Source of the DNA: Rhabditoides inermis
Lineage: Eukaryota > Nematoda > Chromadorea > Rhabditida > Rhabditidae
Assembly: GCA_963966185.1 (NCBI GenBank)
Contig: CAWZYM010000173.1
Span: 293,501-357,500, forward strand
DNA: 64,000 bases
Direction: 5' to 3'
The translations under genes and the position numbers were made by a program. This document shows positions 1 through 12,247 of the stretch, piece after piece; the first letter of the stretch is position 1; each line of letters begins with the position of its first letter. A model generated the notes under the pieces. The model did not search any database, was not told the DNA's origin, and saw only the letters and a list, made by a program, of their open reading frames with translations.

Positions 1-1175
1 TCTCTCTCTCTCTAAGTAACTCACATGGTCCCTTCCTCTTGCAAATCATGCACTCAAACAGCCACCCCGGATTGTTGTCCTTCTCCCTGGAAAACGTACA
101 CAAATGAGTTCTCATCACACATTATTGCCACGCGATGAATGTCTATTGGCAAAATGTACATGAATAAGCGATTCTGGATAAACATTAGTTTGATTTGACT
201 AAATGTCTATCCTTCTTGCATGTTCTGGTGTCACCTGTGGTCGCAGTCGCTGACGACGTGACTCTCGAGCCAGCGCGCGCGGTTCTTCGTACGCAACACC
301 TTCACCACGTCGCCGCACAGCTGAAACAGACTCTCATTGACATTGACACATTCACTGCTTGTTATTGATGATATTGATTTAATCATTGGTTTATTCCTCA
401 CCGCACACGGCGTCGTCTCGCTGAACACGTATCCGTGCGTCAGTAGATTGTTCTGAACATCCCCATTTCTGACTGTTGTCATGTCTGACATCACGACTGC
501 TGTCTGATTGTCGTCTGTTTTGACTCACCTGTCTGGGAGTCGGCTCTGCACCCATGATATCTTCCGAATGCTGTGAATCGTAGGGATAACTCGGCTCGTT
601 CTATAACAGTTCATTAGAGAGTGTTAGAGATCGGTTGACAGTACCTTGTAGTTCAAGGTTTGGCTTCCAGACGCAGTTGGTGTATCAGAGAAAGTGGGAG
701 GTGTCTGCATGTGATGTACCTGAAAACAAAAACCATATACATAATGAAAAAAATCATTTTACCTGAGGATTCAAGTCCAAATCAAGACTAGTGGATTGAA
801 ACTGATCGACATCTTTCGCTTCATATTCAGGATACTGAATCACATTGTGATTCGCATGTACGGCATCGTGCGGTTCACATCCGTCGCATTGCAATCTTGA
901 AAAGGATGTAGAGACGTGGAAACAGTGCACATATCTCACATCTCTCCCTTGTAGCACCCGCACTGCTTGGCAGTCGTCGCCTGCCCCCCGAACAGGACGT
1001 CGGAGGTGAACGCCTGCGAGGTGACACCGCGAGAGCAGAAGAACTGTTGAAATAACATATATGAGTCATTTCGGAAAAAGAATGAAAAAAAACATACGTT
1101 CATTATATCCACGCGTAGCTGGAAGTCTTTGGGGTCCTTGAGTTGCACGAGGAAATACATAAGTGGATCCGACAA
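1..1175 (-). CDS. zinc-finger family protein, copy C (3' end outside window)
   Basis: Paralogue of the genes at 1,581-4,220, 4,511-7,951, 36,577-38,731 and 38,971 onward. Coding exons read on minus: about 1,098-1,175, 954-1,045 (ends in the family's KQCGCYKGE block), about 773-900 (contains a CDGC pair), about 650-717, 532-600, 410-510, 238-326 (family block starting LCGDVVKV and ending in DCDHR) and 25-95 (a finger start, FECMICKRKGP, cut by the window edge). The N-terminal domain has the pattern DPxxYFxxxLKDxxDFxLRxxIM followed by FFCxRGVxSQ. The first codon of the family's usual MSDP start is TTG here, directly after a splice-acceptor-like GTCAG, so an upstream exon may supply the start, or translation may begin at the Met five residues in. 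Probable nuclear nucleic-acid-binding protein by family inference; the target is unknown. Confidence 0.7.
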
Positions 1176-1511
1176 CTGACGTAGTTAATATGAAGAAATT
1201 ATAAATATATAGTGGAATTGTGACGTTAATTAAATAAATAAAACCATCAATGCAAAATAATTCTAAATATGCCGTCCGTCGGCGGAGTGCGGGCGTCTAC
1301 TCTTTCGCGTCTGTACTCTCTCCGCGTTACATTGGAGCTAACAAATCCCAAATGTATTTATTCTGCAAGAACGCAAACAACAACAACAACGACAACGACA
1401 ACAATGGGATAAACAAGAATGCTATAAACTGTAACAGTCGCACATCAGTGCCTATATCTCAATCCACTCCTCCTTCACACCTTCTACGTATTCCGATTCT
1501 CTCTCCTTCTC

Positions 1512-1550
<39 letters not shown>

Positions 1551-1580
1551 TGTCTCACCGCACCTCGCTCTCTCGTGCTC

Positions 1581-1751
1581 CTACACGCTCTTCTCATTGG
1601 GTCTGGGCGCCAGTGACTTATGGGTGAGTGTGTTGACGCGAGTCTCGTCTACCTGATTCAGGTTCACCTCCACACCCGGGAAGCACTCCGCCACCAGAGC
1701 TGTGACCGCGTGGCGCAACTGGAACCGATTCATTCCTCTCTCTCTCTCTCT

Positions 1752-1789
<38 letters not shown>

Positions 1790-1871
1790 CTCTCCCTCCC
1801 CTCCTCTCTCGCTCACCTCGAAGGATCATGCATCGATCGAGATGGCGAGAGAGAGAGAGAGAGAGGGGGAC

Positions 1872-1922
<51 letters not shown>

Positions 1923-4220
1923 CTACAACGTACGCATGTTGGTGTGCTGGCAGAGGCCGCAGGTGTACCGCTCGGGCAGGTGCATGTGGTAGACGGACAG
2001 GTGGTGGATGACGGCAAAGTTGCGAGCAGACACGACGAGCTGGCATTGCTGCAATCATAACTCACAGTCCTTGCAGTCCAGTGTCAGTCCTTGCTAATTC
2101 CCACTAATTAATTTACATGGTTTTGAGTACCACGTGATAGCTGGGAGATCCGTGCTCACCTTGCACACAAGTTGCTGTTGCTCATCGGTGCTCGTCCTCA
2201 CCTCGAGCGGTTTCTCTCCGCTCTTCTTCCTCTCCTTCATTTTCTCGCGCAACTCATTCTTCACTCCGCTCTTCGTCCTGGATGTATCCCTATTTTCGTC
2301 TGAGTTGAAGTTATAATTGGCTTCATATCGACAAACAAATCAATGTTGACTGACTAGAGCATCAACTCACGCGGGATGTTGTGTGACGGGAGGCGCTTCG
2401 AACTTTTTGTTGAAGTAGAACACCTCGAAGATCTTGTGGCAGAAGCGGCGCGTGTTGGGATCGGGAAAGTGAGACAAGAGCAGAGCGAGCAGCAGACGAC
2501 GCGCCTGAATGCATTCAAATTATAACACAAAAAACATGTCGTTGCAAAAAGATTGAAAATAGTGGCTCACCTTGAAGAACTTGTCGCCTCCGTGGGGGTA
2601 GCAGTCCCTGTAGCAGCCGGCATCGACTTGGCAAGAGGGGTGCATGTCTCGCACGTGCTCTTTCACCTCCTCAACTGCTGCAACAACACTATTTCATTTC
2701 TATCCACTCTAAAAGAGTAACCAGAAGCCTCTCTCTTTCTCTTCTCACAGTCAGAGGCGAGGAGGAAACACTAGAACTAGAAAAGAGATACTCTACTTTC
2801 ATCTATCCAACTTCCACTTCCAGTAATTTACATGATCAATGTGCTACTGGATTAGAGATAAACTGTGGAGTGAAGGAGCACTCACACAGCCCCTTGAACT
2901 GCTCGCAGATGGTGCACTCGTAGAACGAAGACGCGGCTGCCAGCACACCAGGCGTCTCCCTGGAACAGTACAGCCTTGAAAATGTACAGTACACATTCAA
3001 AATCAATCATTCGTCTAGTAACAGAATCGTTATATCCTGACATTAGGGGGCTGGAGAAAAACAGAATGTGTTGATGAATTAAAAAAAAAACGTCACCTGT
3101 GCGGGCACTGGTATACGACATGGAGTTCGAAGGGGCGCAGTCGACCTTCGCACCACGTCCAACCGCCAAGCTCCACCACCTCTCCGCAACGCTGAATTAA
3201 CTCTCGCTCTGTCTCTCTCCCTCCCTCTCTCTCTCTTTCTCTTCTCTCTGTCCCCCCTCTCTCTCTCACTCCCCACTCACCATACATTCTGCCGACACAG
3301 TCTTTTTCCGCGGCGCGGCAACGTCGACGGCGGAGGGCTGAATCTTACAATACAAAACGTGAAATGTGAGAGCTCAAGCTCATTCACACTCCATTCAGCA
3401 CTCACCCCGAACTGTTCGCGCGTGTCCATCGCCTCCGCCATCTCCTCCAGGTACTCCACATCGTCGTTGCACGGCTCCGGCTACAAGTAGGGGTGAGCAG
3501 CGACATCAGGGGTCTCACCCCGCACAGTAGGATTTTGTGTGGCGAACAACAAACAATGAGGAATTGACATGAGACGAAACGGAATCCCTGTTTCGGCTCG
3601 CTATCTTATATAAACGAACGCACCCACCTTCACGTTGAGGTCGATGGCTTGCGAGGTCGACGGCGCGCCGTACAGCGGGTTTGCCTGGTGAGGAAGCAAG
3701 TAACTTCAAATCACTCGAGAGTATGGAATGTCCTATTGACAACGTCATGTTTATACGAGTTAGGGTGGATCAAAACAAAACAAGAAAGAAGGCTCACCTC
3801 CGGCTTGAGTTCGACCGACCCGCATATGTCGTACTGATTGTGGGGCGACGGTGTGAGAGGAAGGGAATGTGCGGAGGACGAGGCTAGGGTGAACTCCTCG
3901 CACTCGTCGCATTTCAGAGTGCTGCAACTCGACACTCTTATCCTTGGTAGTTTCTTCTACTCTACTATAAAACGAAAATATAACAAGCACTCACCTCTCT
4001 CCCTTGTAGCAGCCGCACTTCTTGGCAGTGGCCGCCTCCTCTCCGAACATCACATCGGAAGAGAACACCTGCGACGACAGACCGCGTGCGCAGAAGAACT
4101 GAACACGAATTCGAGTTACTGTACCAAGTATTCAAGCCTCACCTCCATGATTTCTGCTCGCAGTTTGAAGTCCTTTGCGTCTTTGAGTTGTACGCAGAAG
4201 TACGTCGGTGGGTCGGACAT
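1581..4220 (-). CDS. zinc-finger family protein, copy B
   Basis: The start MSDPPTYF lies two bases after a TTTTGCAG acceptor (cis or trans-spliced leader). The N-terminal domain (about 60 residues) ends KKCGCYKGE and continues across an intron to a CDEC pair, giving a likely four-cysteine zinc site. A linker follows, then the block RCGEVVELGGWTWC and a classic C2H2 finger split across an intron: YECTICEQFKGL, then SVEEVKEHVRDMHP. Next come a helical block (ARRLLLALLLSHFPD), a basic linker, a second finger VCKQCQLVVS..HHLSVYH, and YTCGLC starting a third. The last exon carries LVAECFPG, which is shared with copy A, and stops at 1,581. Exons are separated by short introns, several filled with GA/CT repeats. 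Head-to-head with copy A. Function is not known to me; the architecture suggests a transcription or chromatin factor. Confidence 0.75.
1737..1919. repeat. CT then GA microsatellites in zinc-finger copy B intron
   Basis: CT tract 1,737-1,784 and GA tract 1,848-1,919 are complementary, about 65 bp apart, within or beside introns of copy B. A further CT tract is at 1,517-1,546. Confidence 0.9.
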
Positions 4221-4510
4221 CCCTGCAAAATATATCAAAACAATGAGAAGAAAAGAAAGTTATGAACGATGTTAGGTAGAGACAAGACAGGAGAGCTCGA
4301 GCGAGGCGAGGCGCGCTCATTTGAGCATTATCGCGACCCGCAGTGATGAGAGAGAGAGAAATAGGAGAGACTGTGCGTACTGAGGACAGTGCAGGGTGAG
4401 AAAGCGAACAGCTGGGGCGCCAACTTCATTGTTTTTTGTTTTTGTTTTTAATTTATTTGTTGTTGTTTTTAAATCATTTATGTAATACATTCAAATGATT
4501 TTCTAGCGCC
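4221..4510. promoter_or_regulatory. bidirectional promoter region between zinc-finger copies B and A
   Basis: The 290 bp between two divergent start codons must hold both upstream regions. It contains a GA tract, GC-rich stretches and, at 4,321-4,345, a block TTGAGCATTA followed by TCGCGACC and CGCAGTG. A closely matching block occurs in the corresponding spacer of the second divergent pair (38,819-38,850). Conservation in two paralogous spacers suggests a regulatory element; no TATA box is evident. Confidence 0.5.
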
Positions 4511-5727
4511 ATGACTCTTCCTCCGACTTACTTCATTGTGAAGCTAGAAGACCCAAACGACTTTCAGCTTCGAGCAGAAATCATGGAGGTTTGCTTTGTT
4601 CATCGACTTTCACAATTGTTTTGTTTTAGTTCTTTTGCAATCGCGGTGTTTCGTCGCAAGTATTCTCGTCAGACGTCATCTTCGGCGAAGACATGATCAA
4701 TGCGAAGAAATGCGGGTGCCACAAGGGAGAGGGGTGAGTATGAGTATTACTAAGACTGTGTTATACAATATACAATATATCTAATTATACAATATATATA
4801 TATATAATTTCTTTCAAGAAAATGCTCGCTGTGTTCGAAACCTGTGAACGACACAAACGCGTTTCCTAATGCGTCAACGTCATCTATCAACGAATTCGAG
4901 GTTTGCCGAACGATCGACAACAACATCGTCATGAAGCCTGAGGTAGACATAAATAAGTGTTCGTATCCACTCTCTCATTGTTCAGATTCCGACGTTCTCT
5001 CACACACCAATTTTGTGCACGAACGTCTCCGCAGGCAGTGCTGCCGTGTACAATGTGAGTTAGTTCGATGAACTCATTCTCGCAAACAGCGATTGCAGCA
5101 AGCACCGTCGTCTCACTCGAGTGATTCCATCACGCTGAAGACGGAGTATCCAGGCGTCCAGCAAGAATACCTGGAAGAGATCGATAATGTCGATGAGGTG
5201 AGATATGTTTCTGCCCAGTAATTATGTACACTGTTAATAACCATTAGATAAGCATTTTAACATACTTACAGTATGATATCAATGTTTTAAATTCAAACAT
5301 GTAATGGAAATAGTTACCTCTCAGTCACCCTCTTCGTCCGTACCCGTGCGTCTCAAGAGCATCGGCGCTGTTACCCCACAAGGGGCCAGCAAGCGCCGCC
5401 GCCGCAAGAAGAAACCAACAAGGCGCGCCGTCACATGCTCGGCAAGTCGGATCCACACTGCTCCTATGACCAACACTTTCAGAAATGCGGCGACCAGCTT
5501 CCATTAGCCCCTCCACTCCGAAAATCGAGAGCGATATTGAACTTGCAAGACGGCGATATGCTGAAGATGGAGAGACATCTGCTCTACACTTGCTCGCACA
5601 AGTAAACTCTTTTTTACAACGTGTTGATTACAATATCGATATTACTACAGGGCAGACCCGATGGAAGCTTCTGCAGCGAGTGGCTTCTACGAGTGCACTG
5701 AGTGTGGCTGGAAGGGTTTGAGTGAGT

Positions 5728-5767
<40 letters not shown>

Positions 5768-7326
5768 TAAAGAGAGAGAGAGGAGAGTGTGAACTCATTT
5801 TCAGTTGTTGTTGAGATGAAGAGACACGCTCGCACCCACGAAGAATACAAGAAGAACACGTGCGGATCATGGCGCAATCTTTTTCCTGAGAAAAATGAGG
5901 AGTACTTTGGGGTAATTCCCTCTCTCTCTCTCTCTCTCTCTCTCACTCACTCTTCTCTCACTCCCTCTCTCTATTTTTTTAAACTTATTTCAGACTCGCA
6001 ATCGTCTTCTTTCTCTTCTATACGCCTACTTTCCCTCAGTGGGAAAACAATGCGAACGTTTCTACGAGAGGAAGTATTTCCGCGCTGTATCGCGGCGGGG
6101 CCCGGACACCAGCTATAATATTATTCTGGGAGATAGTTTGCCAGATTACGGTAGAAAATCGATCTACCCTCTAGTCGCATTCGATCTACCTCTAGTCGTG
6201 AGGAGACCCAAGCGCGCGCTTTCAAACGATAATATCGATCAAAGAAGCCGGCATGCGAATCAAAGAGGCCGCGCGACACTCGACCATTTGCTCGCGCTGT
6301 CTGACCTCTCTCGCTCGCAACTGAGTTTCGCCAACTGACCCCGGCTGGCAATAACAGAAACTATCCTCCTGGCGAAGACTATACCTTCGGTGAGTTCTAG
6401 CGCCGCACATCTCCCGATCTTGGCAGCACTCGTGCTTTTCAGTCCGGCCGTCTCTTATCCGCCGAAGGAGGTGCTGGGCGAGGCGCGGGAGTCGCGCGTG
6501 AGCCGGCGTTCGCGAGGCGAGCCGTCCACCACGGGACCACCACCGAAGAGCGACGACTCACTCAAGTGTCGGGTGAGCACTGCAGTCGAACGATTCCATC
6601 TCATAACACATGTTCAGCTCTGCTCTAGGTGGGTGTCGTACTCTCGTTACTTGATCGCGCGCCACGTACGTATGCACGTAGACGTGCCCGACAGATACTC
6701 GTGCGCACTCTGCCCCTTCACTCATATGCGTACGTTTCGTATCTTGTATTTCTACGTAACATTACGTGTGTCTATGTTATTTTTATCACTGAACACGCAC
6801 GCCACACACTTGAAGATTATCTTGAATAATAATTGTTCGTTAGTAATGCAATTGCAATTTCAATGCTGTTAAATTTAAACCAGACATTGGGTGCTGCATC
6901 GCAAATCTTCTCTAGAAGACAATGCGGTTCGGCTTCACTTGCGAAGCGAGCACGATCAGTTGCCGTCGAAGACGGCGCATTCACCCATCGATACTTGGTC
7001 GAAGGAGGTAAGTCAGAAGGGAGAGAGAGAGAGAGAGAGAGAGAAGAGAGATGGGTGAGAGAGAGAGGAGAGAGATAAAGAGAGAGGAGAGGAAAGAGAA
7101 AGAGAGAGAACAAACTTGTTTCAGACCAAGTCGTGGTTCCTGTCGAAGGTGGCTGAGTGTTTCGGGGATGTGAATGACCTAATGCGGGAAGACGAAGACG
7201 CGACGTTTGTCGAGGATGATGTCATTCGGCGATCCGCGACGAAACGCAAGACAGAAGTGGCGGGACCGCCCGTCAAGTGCGAGGTGAGAGAGAGGGATAC
7301 ATACATAGAGAGATAGATAGACATAC

Positions 7327-7365
<39 letters not shown>

Positions 7366-7376
7366 GAGATAGAGAT

Positions 7377-7432
<56 letters not shown>

Positions 7433-7951
7433 CCCGATGCAGGCGTGTTCCGTGACGTGCGATAACACGGAGGAGTCTCTGACCGTGCACGTCTTGTCCC
7501 ACCACCTCTGCCAGCCGAATCGCTACGGCTGCTATTCCACCGACAAGTGTCGCGCCCACACTCACAGTCAGTTGGAAATTAGTTTTTTTTTTAAATACTT
7601 ACTGTTAATCAACTACTTGATGTTGTTTTTAAGTCGAGTTTTTTTTCTGTGATGTCCTGATGTCGTATGTTTGATATTTCAGCGCTGTGGCAAATGTTCG
7701 ACCACGCGAAGGTGGTGCACGGCAAGTCTCCTCTGGGGATGCATCGAGCCATCAAAGACTCGTGGACTAAGGAGGTGTGGAGAGAGAGGGGGGGGGGGTC
7801 GGAGAGAGAGAACGAGAGGGAGGGAGGGGGAGGGAGAAAGAGAGAGATAGAGGGATAGATAGAGGGAAGGAGAGAGAGTGTACACAAACTGTTTCAGATG
7901 AAATCGTCTTTGATCACGAAGATGATGGAGTGTTTCCCGGCCAAGATGTGA
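4511..7951 (+). CDS. zinc-finger family protein, copy A
   Basis: The most complete member of the family. Exon 1 (4,511-4,588) and exon 2 (4,630-4,733) encode the N-terminal domain (MTLPPTYFIVKLEDP, FFCNRGVSSQVF, KKCGCHKGE); exon 3 adds CSLC. A Ser-rich linker and a basic NLS-like stretch (KRRRRKKKPTRR) follow. Then come C2H2 finger 1, YECTECGWKGL then IVVEMKRHARTH (5,640-5,850); a helical block RNRLLLSLLYAYFP; finger 2, CRLCSRW..RHVRMH; finger 3, YSCALCPF..LHLRSEH; finger 4, CEACSVTC..HVLSHH; and a last Cys/His cluster, YGCYSTDKC..HAKVVHG. The protein ends MECFPAKM. Around 5,360-5,440 the basic stretch and the following MLGKSDPHCSY block are in different frames (see findings), so the model there is uncertain. 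Introns carry GA/CT tracts. Probably nuclear; the target is unknown. Confidence 0.75.
7020..7430 (+). repeat. GA microsatellites in zinc-finger copy A introns
   Basis: GA tracts at 7,020-7,110 and 7,284-7,430 begin just after 5' splice sites (GTAAGTCAGAAGGGAGAG and GTGAGAGAGAG). Similar tracts are at 5,727-5,782 and 7,774-7,880. Confidence 0.95.
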
Positions 7952-8684
7952 GCGATGGAATTGGCAAAGAACCATATCAAGAGATGTGATTGATATTGAT
8001 AACATTGTTATGTTTATTATATATGTACATATTTTCTCGATCTAGTGTAGTGATTGTATTTTATGTACATTTGATACATAGTATTATTGTTACGTTGATA
8101 AACCGATGAAGAACTCTGCTCTATTGACTTGTACACTTATTTCCCTAAAAATAAACCTCGAATTGCGCGAAGTGCGCTGTCGAATGATATATCCCGCGGA
8201 CCGATAGTGTGTCCAAATGCGATAAAATGCTGTCCGATTCAACCAAAACGTGATTAACCATGTATTCAGCAGATTCAAGCATAGCGTTCCTCTCACTTTC
8301 AATCTTCTTTGCTCTCGCCATATCTAGGCGTACACTTGTTGTCGAGTGTCAGATCGTAGAAGATCTCATGTTATCTTTATCTATCGTCCATGTTATGTCT
8401 CCTTTTCACACATACCAATGTCGTATTCTATTTTCTTTCCTGTTTTGCAATGTCTTTGTTTATGTGACACGGCAATAAATATATAAAGAATATATCTTTG
8501 TCGTCTTCACTTTGTCGACAGCATAGTGCAAGCGGTCGTCGGGATAGCTTGCTCGTTTATCGTCATATCGATCAATGTTTGACAACTTGTGTGTATTTTA
8601 GTCTTAAATTCATAGGCGTTCGTCGGTGGACCAGAATATTCATAAAACAAAGAATCTTGAAAAAAAATCTTTGTCATTATCGCA
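7952..8684. other. intergenic region
   Basis: Apart from the polyadenylation signal at 8,150 I see no gene or clear repeat here. The short open frames have no splice or domain support. Confidence 0.5.
8150..8155 (+). terminator. AATAAA polyadenylation signal for copy A zinc-finger gene
   Basis: AATAAA about 200 bp after the stop codon at 7,951, in AT-rich sequence. It is the first canonical hexamer I see downstream. Confidence 0.5.
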
Positions 8685-9433
8685 ATGGGCAACACGCATA
8701 TTGGCGTCTTGAGTGGTGAGAATCACAAAAACTTTGAAAAGAGGACTGTTAGCGTTATTGTGTTTAGGAGTGCTCACTTGCGGAATGCAATCTAATTTCT
8801 CCGTCAGATTTCACAAATACGTGAGTCTATGAACCTCTTCTTCTGCCAAAATGATTATGTGATAGGAAATGGATATGGGCCGCTGCAATCCGATAGATCG
8901 AGACGATTATCAGGGAGCCACCGAGTGGTATCACTTCAAAAACGGACACTCCGACCACTCTAAACTCCATTACGTGCCCAACTTCGAAATCATCGACTCG
9001 GAATACAACGGAGTCGAGCCATACTTTGTGATCGAACACAACTGTAAGCAGCAGGTCAGTATAGTTCTAAATAAAAAAAATAGTTCTAAATAGCACCGTG
9101 TTCGAATTGCAACGAGGCCTGTAATCACGGTCATAAAATTATAATTATATCACCTCTGTACAGAGCTATTGAGAGCGCCCACTCGAGAGGCTAACTCTAA
9201 CTAGCTCACGTAGAGTCTGCACCATGGCGATAGTGTTTGATCGAAATACGGTAACCGTCTGGCTCTCTCGTTTTGTGCGCTATTGCCGAGAGTTGACTCT
9301 CCGTCTTCCTCTTATCTACCTCACTTCGCGCAACTTATTGCGAGCATAGAACTATATTTAGGCGGCGATGTGTTTCTACTCCAACAAGTGTGAAAGGGAC
9401 TTCAAGTACTGTGATGGTGTGGGAAAGGCATAA
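8685..9433 (+). CDS. transthyretin-like-type small protein, copy 1 (shortened last exon)
   Basis: Four exons: 8,685-8,715, 8,768-8,820, 8,866-9,054 and 9,362-9,433; about 114 residues. Phases agree at every junction. The core matches its paralogues: LTCGMQSNFSVRFHKY, DRDDYQGATEWYHF, VEPYFVIEHNC, CFY and NKCERDF. The spacing of VxCG..HKY and IEPxFxxEHxC resembles nematode transthyretin-like proteins (PF01060), but this is a distant pattern match. The last exon jumps from CFYS straight to NKCERD, losing about 26 residues present in copies 2-4, so a strand or hairpin is missing and the copy may be decaying or specialised. The N terminus is MGNTHI with no signal peptide. Confidence 0.6.
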
Positions 9434-9454
9434 TCGCATGATACGGTTGATAAA

Positions 9455-9852
<398 letters not shown>

Positions 9853-9982
9853 TCTCTGACCCGGGGGCGCTAATAGCCGGCAACTAAGGGCCGTTTTGCG
9901 GCTATCTCGCCACTAGTGCGCCACTAAGAGTGACAGTTCTCCTTCGCCATTAATCTGCCACTACGTCGCTAATTGCGAGCTA
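9853..9982. mobile_element. small palindromic element joined to ATT tract, copy 1
   Basis: Begins GACCCGGGGGCGCTAATAGC and ends GCTATTAGCGG, so the ends CGCTAATAGC are inverted. The interior has repeated CGCCACTA-type units. A second copy in the opposite orientation occurs at 11,988-12,099, again touching an ATT tract. No coding capacity; probably a short foldback/MITE-type element. Confidence 0.55.
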
Positions 9983-10329
9983 TTAGCGGATTTTCAGAAA
10001 TTTAGTGTTGTGTAGTGTTTGCACAACTCTTGAACATTTTACGAAAAGTTTTCGAAATGTTTTTTTTTAAATTCTTCTAATTTGTATTGCATTATGTATG
10101 TATGATGTATATTTATTGTTTTGTCACATATCATTCGTTTGTTGCAGTCGTATTCTTCGAATGTCCCTAATGTGTGCACACACAGGGGTGTGTGGCGTGC
10201 ACATGTGAGGTGAGTGTGTGTCGTTGGCGAGTCACCGGTTCATGCATTTGCATAACTGTCCTAGAAAGTGGACACATTTCGTGAATGATGTGTATTGGCA
10301 TACGTTATTTGAGGGGGAAGAGGGAAGAC

Positions 10330-11806
10330 TGGTTTGAACGACGACCCGATGCTGGACGTGCGCATCAAGCAGGAAGCAGGCCGATGGCACCGACCGCGCG
10401 TCAAGAGAACGTGGGGGATAGGATCTATCACGACGAAAGGTACACTTTTTTATTTCGGTTGAAATGGGTTATGGTATGGTGTGCATTATCAAGTGATTAG
10501 GCTCTCGCCAGTGCGGACAACATCTCGGAGGACATTTGTTCGTTGTCCGTCGCCGCCGGCAACAACTCTGCCTTCTCGAGGCCGGCCTCGAGAAGGCAGA
10601 GTGGGAGAGTAACACGGTGGGCGAAAATGGCATCTTGTTGTTCATGAAATTCATGTTATTTTATGTGAAAAGTTTAGTTTCATCGACGAGCACCGCATAA
10701 CGCTGACCTGCCTGAGTGATGAAGAGTGTGGAGGAGAGTCTGATCGACGCGGAGAAAAGCCTCCACGAGATGCATGTCAAGGAAGGGGTAAGGGGAGAGA
10801 GAGAGAGAAAGGGAGGGAGAGGGAAGGAGAGAGAGAAAGGGGGAGGGGGCGAGTGAGAGAGAGGGACTGAAAGACGCCGGTGTCTTCTAGCAAAGCGACG
10901 ACGTGTCCTCCGTGGCCTCTCTGATCGACCAGTTTCGCGAGGCTCTCAAAGCAAACACTGAGCTGGAGAAGCCTACGCCCACTCAATCTCTGCCTGCCAA
11001 GACTTTGGCGGAACAAGCTATTGTGCAGCAGTCTGCTCCTTTGACAGCTGATCCATCGTCGGAGGAGAGGGAGCAGCTGAGACAGCCACTGACCGAGAAA
11101 CACGAGGAAAGCGTGGGATTCTGGCAGCGGCTGGAGACGACGGTGGCAGAACTGGCATCAGCGCGACAGGATATGGATGAGAAGGAGGAGAGGGAAAGAA
11201 GGAAGAAAAGGTGGGGATGACGTAAATGTGATGTGTCGAAACTTGACTTCTTAAGCTCATCGTCTGCGGCTGCGGAGAAGCAGTCGGCGGAGAGAGACGG
11301 GAGACGGGGCTGCGAGAGCAGATACGCTTCCTCGAGCAGCGCACCAACGCCGCCGCCGACACTGTTGACTCCCGTCGCCGTGAGCAGCCAGCAGTACGCG
11401 GTCAGTGATTTGATTATCATGATGTGTTAACAATGGTGTGCTTTGAGGCGGAGCTGTCCAAGCTGCGTGTCCAGCTGGAGTTATCGGAAGCGGCTGCGTC
11501 GGAGTGCGCGCAAGCGAAACGAGGCTGGGCGCTGAGAGGAAGACGGCGGTAGACGGCCGCATACTACAGGAGGTGGTGAGGGAGCTGGCGGCAGACCACG
11601 AGCGAGACGCCACCACAGCCGGCCAAAGGATGCTCCAGATGCAGGCACTCATAGACGCGCAGGAGAAGGCGGCGGGGGGAGTGCGGGCGGATCTGGCGAG
11701 GGCCGAGGAGGAAAAGTTTGTGAGGACGCGGCAGAAGAGGCCCGGCAGAAGGCGGCGCGCGCCAGGCGCTGTCAACCCTACTACCAAGATGACGGGAAAC
11801 TACTAG
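10330..11806 (+). pseudogene. coiled-coil protein gene remnant
   Basis: Several exon-like stretches encode strongly heptad-patterned sequence. One, near 10,719, has VEESLIDAEKSLHEMH. Another, after an acceptor at about 10,889, starts SDDVSSVASLIDQFREALK and continues through EESVGFWQRLETTVAELA. A third, about 11,300-11,400, has GLREQIRFLEQRTNAAA. A fourth, 11,450-11,800, has AELSKLRVQLELSEAAAS, then in another frame ILQEVVRELAADHERD and LIDAQEKAAGGVRADLARA. The frame changes near 11,520 and near 11,715 have no usable intron, which suggests indels. The region lies between two ATT-linked palindromic elements. It could be a decaying gene or a captured fragment. I do not recognise the parent family. 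Confidence 0.4.
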
Positions 11807-11987
11807 AAGACCGTCATCAATACATAAATAAACCCGTCCATTAATGAACAATCATTGTGGTGATAAATGTTATGCAAAATGTGTAAAAAGAAAGAAAGAT
11901 ATGTTACCGATAATGGCGTGGCAAAGAAGAAGCGAATAGAAAACGCGATTAATCGCGGGTATTCGCGGCTCGAGGCGGTGAGATTCT

Positions 11988-12099
11988 GCTATTAGCACGC
12001 CACTATCCCGCCACTATTGCGCCACTATCTCGCGAGGGCAAATTTTAGTCGCGAGATAGTGGCGCACTAGTGGCCAGCTAATAGCGGGCGGGGGTCATA
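11988..12099. mobile_element. small palindromic element joined to ATT tract, copy 2
   Basis: Starts GCTATTAGCACGCC, contains CGCCACTA units on both sides of an inner palindrome (CTATCTCGCG / CGCGAGATAG) and ends CTAATAGCGGGCGGGGGTCATAG against an ATT tract. It is the reverse-oriented relative of 9,853-9,982. Confidence 0.55.

Positions 12100-12247
<148 letters not shown>

Noticed and set aside
6120..6345. Open frame continuing past the exon at 6,110 in zinc-finger copy A
   Set aside because: The sequence (repeated CGATCTACC, TCTAGTCG) looks like inserted repeat DNA; homologues resume only after the acceptor near 6,357.
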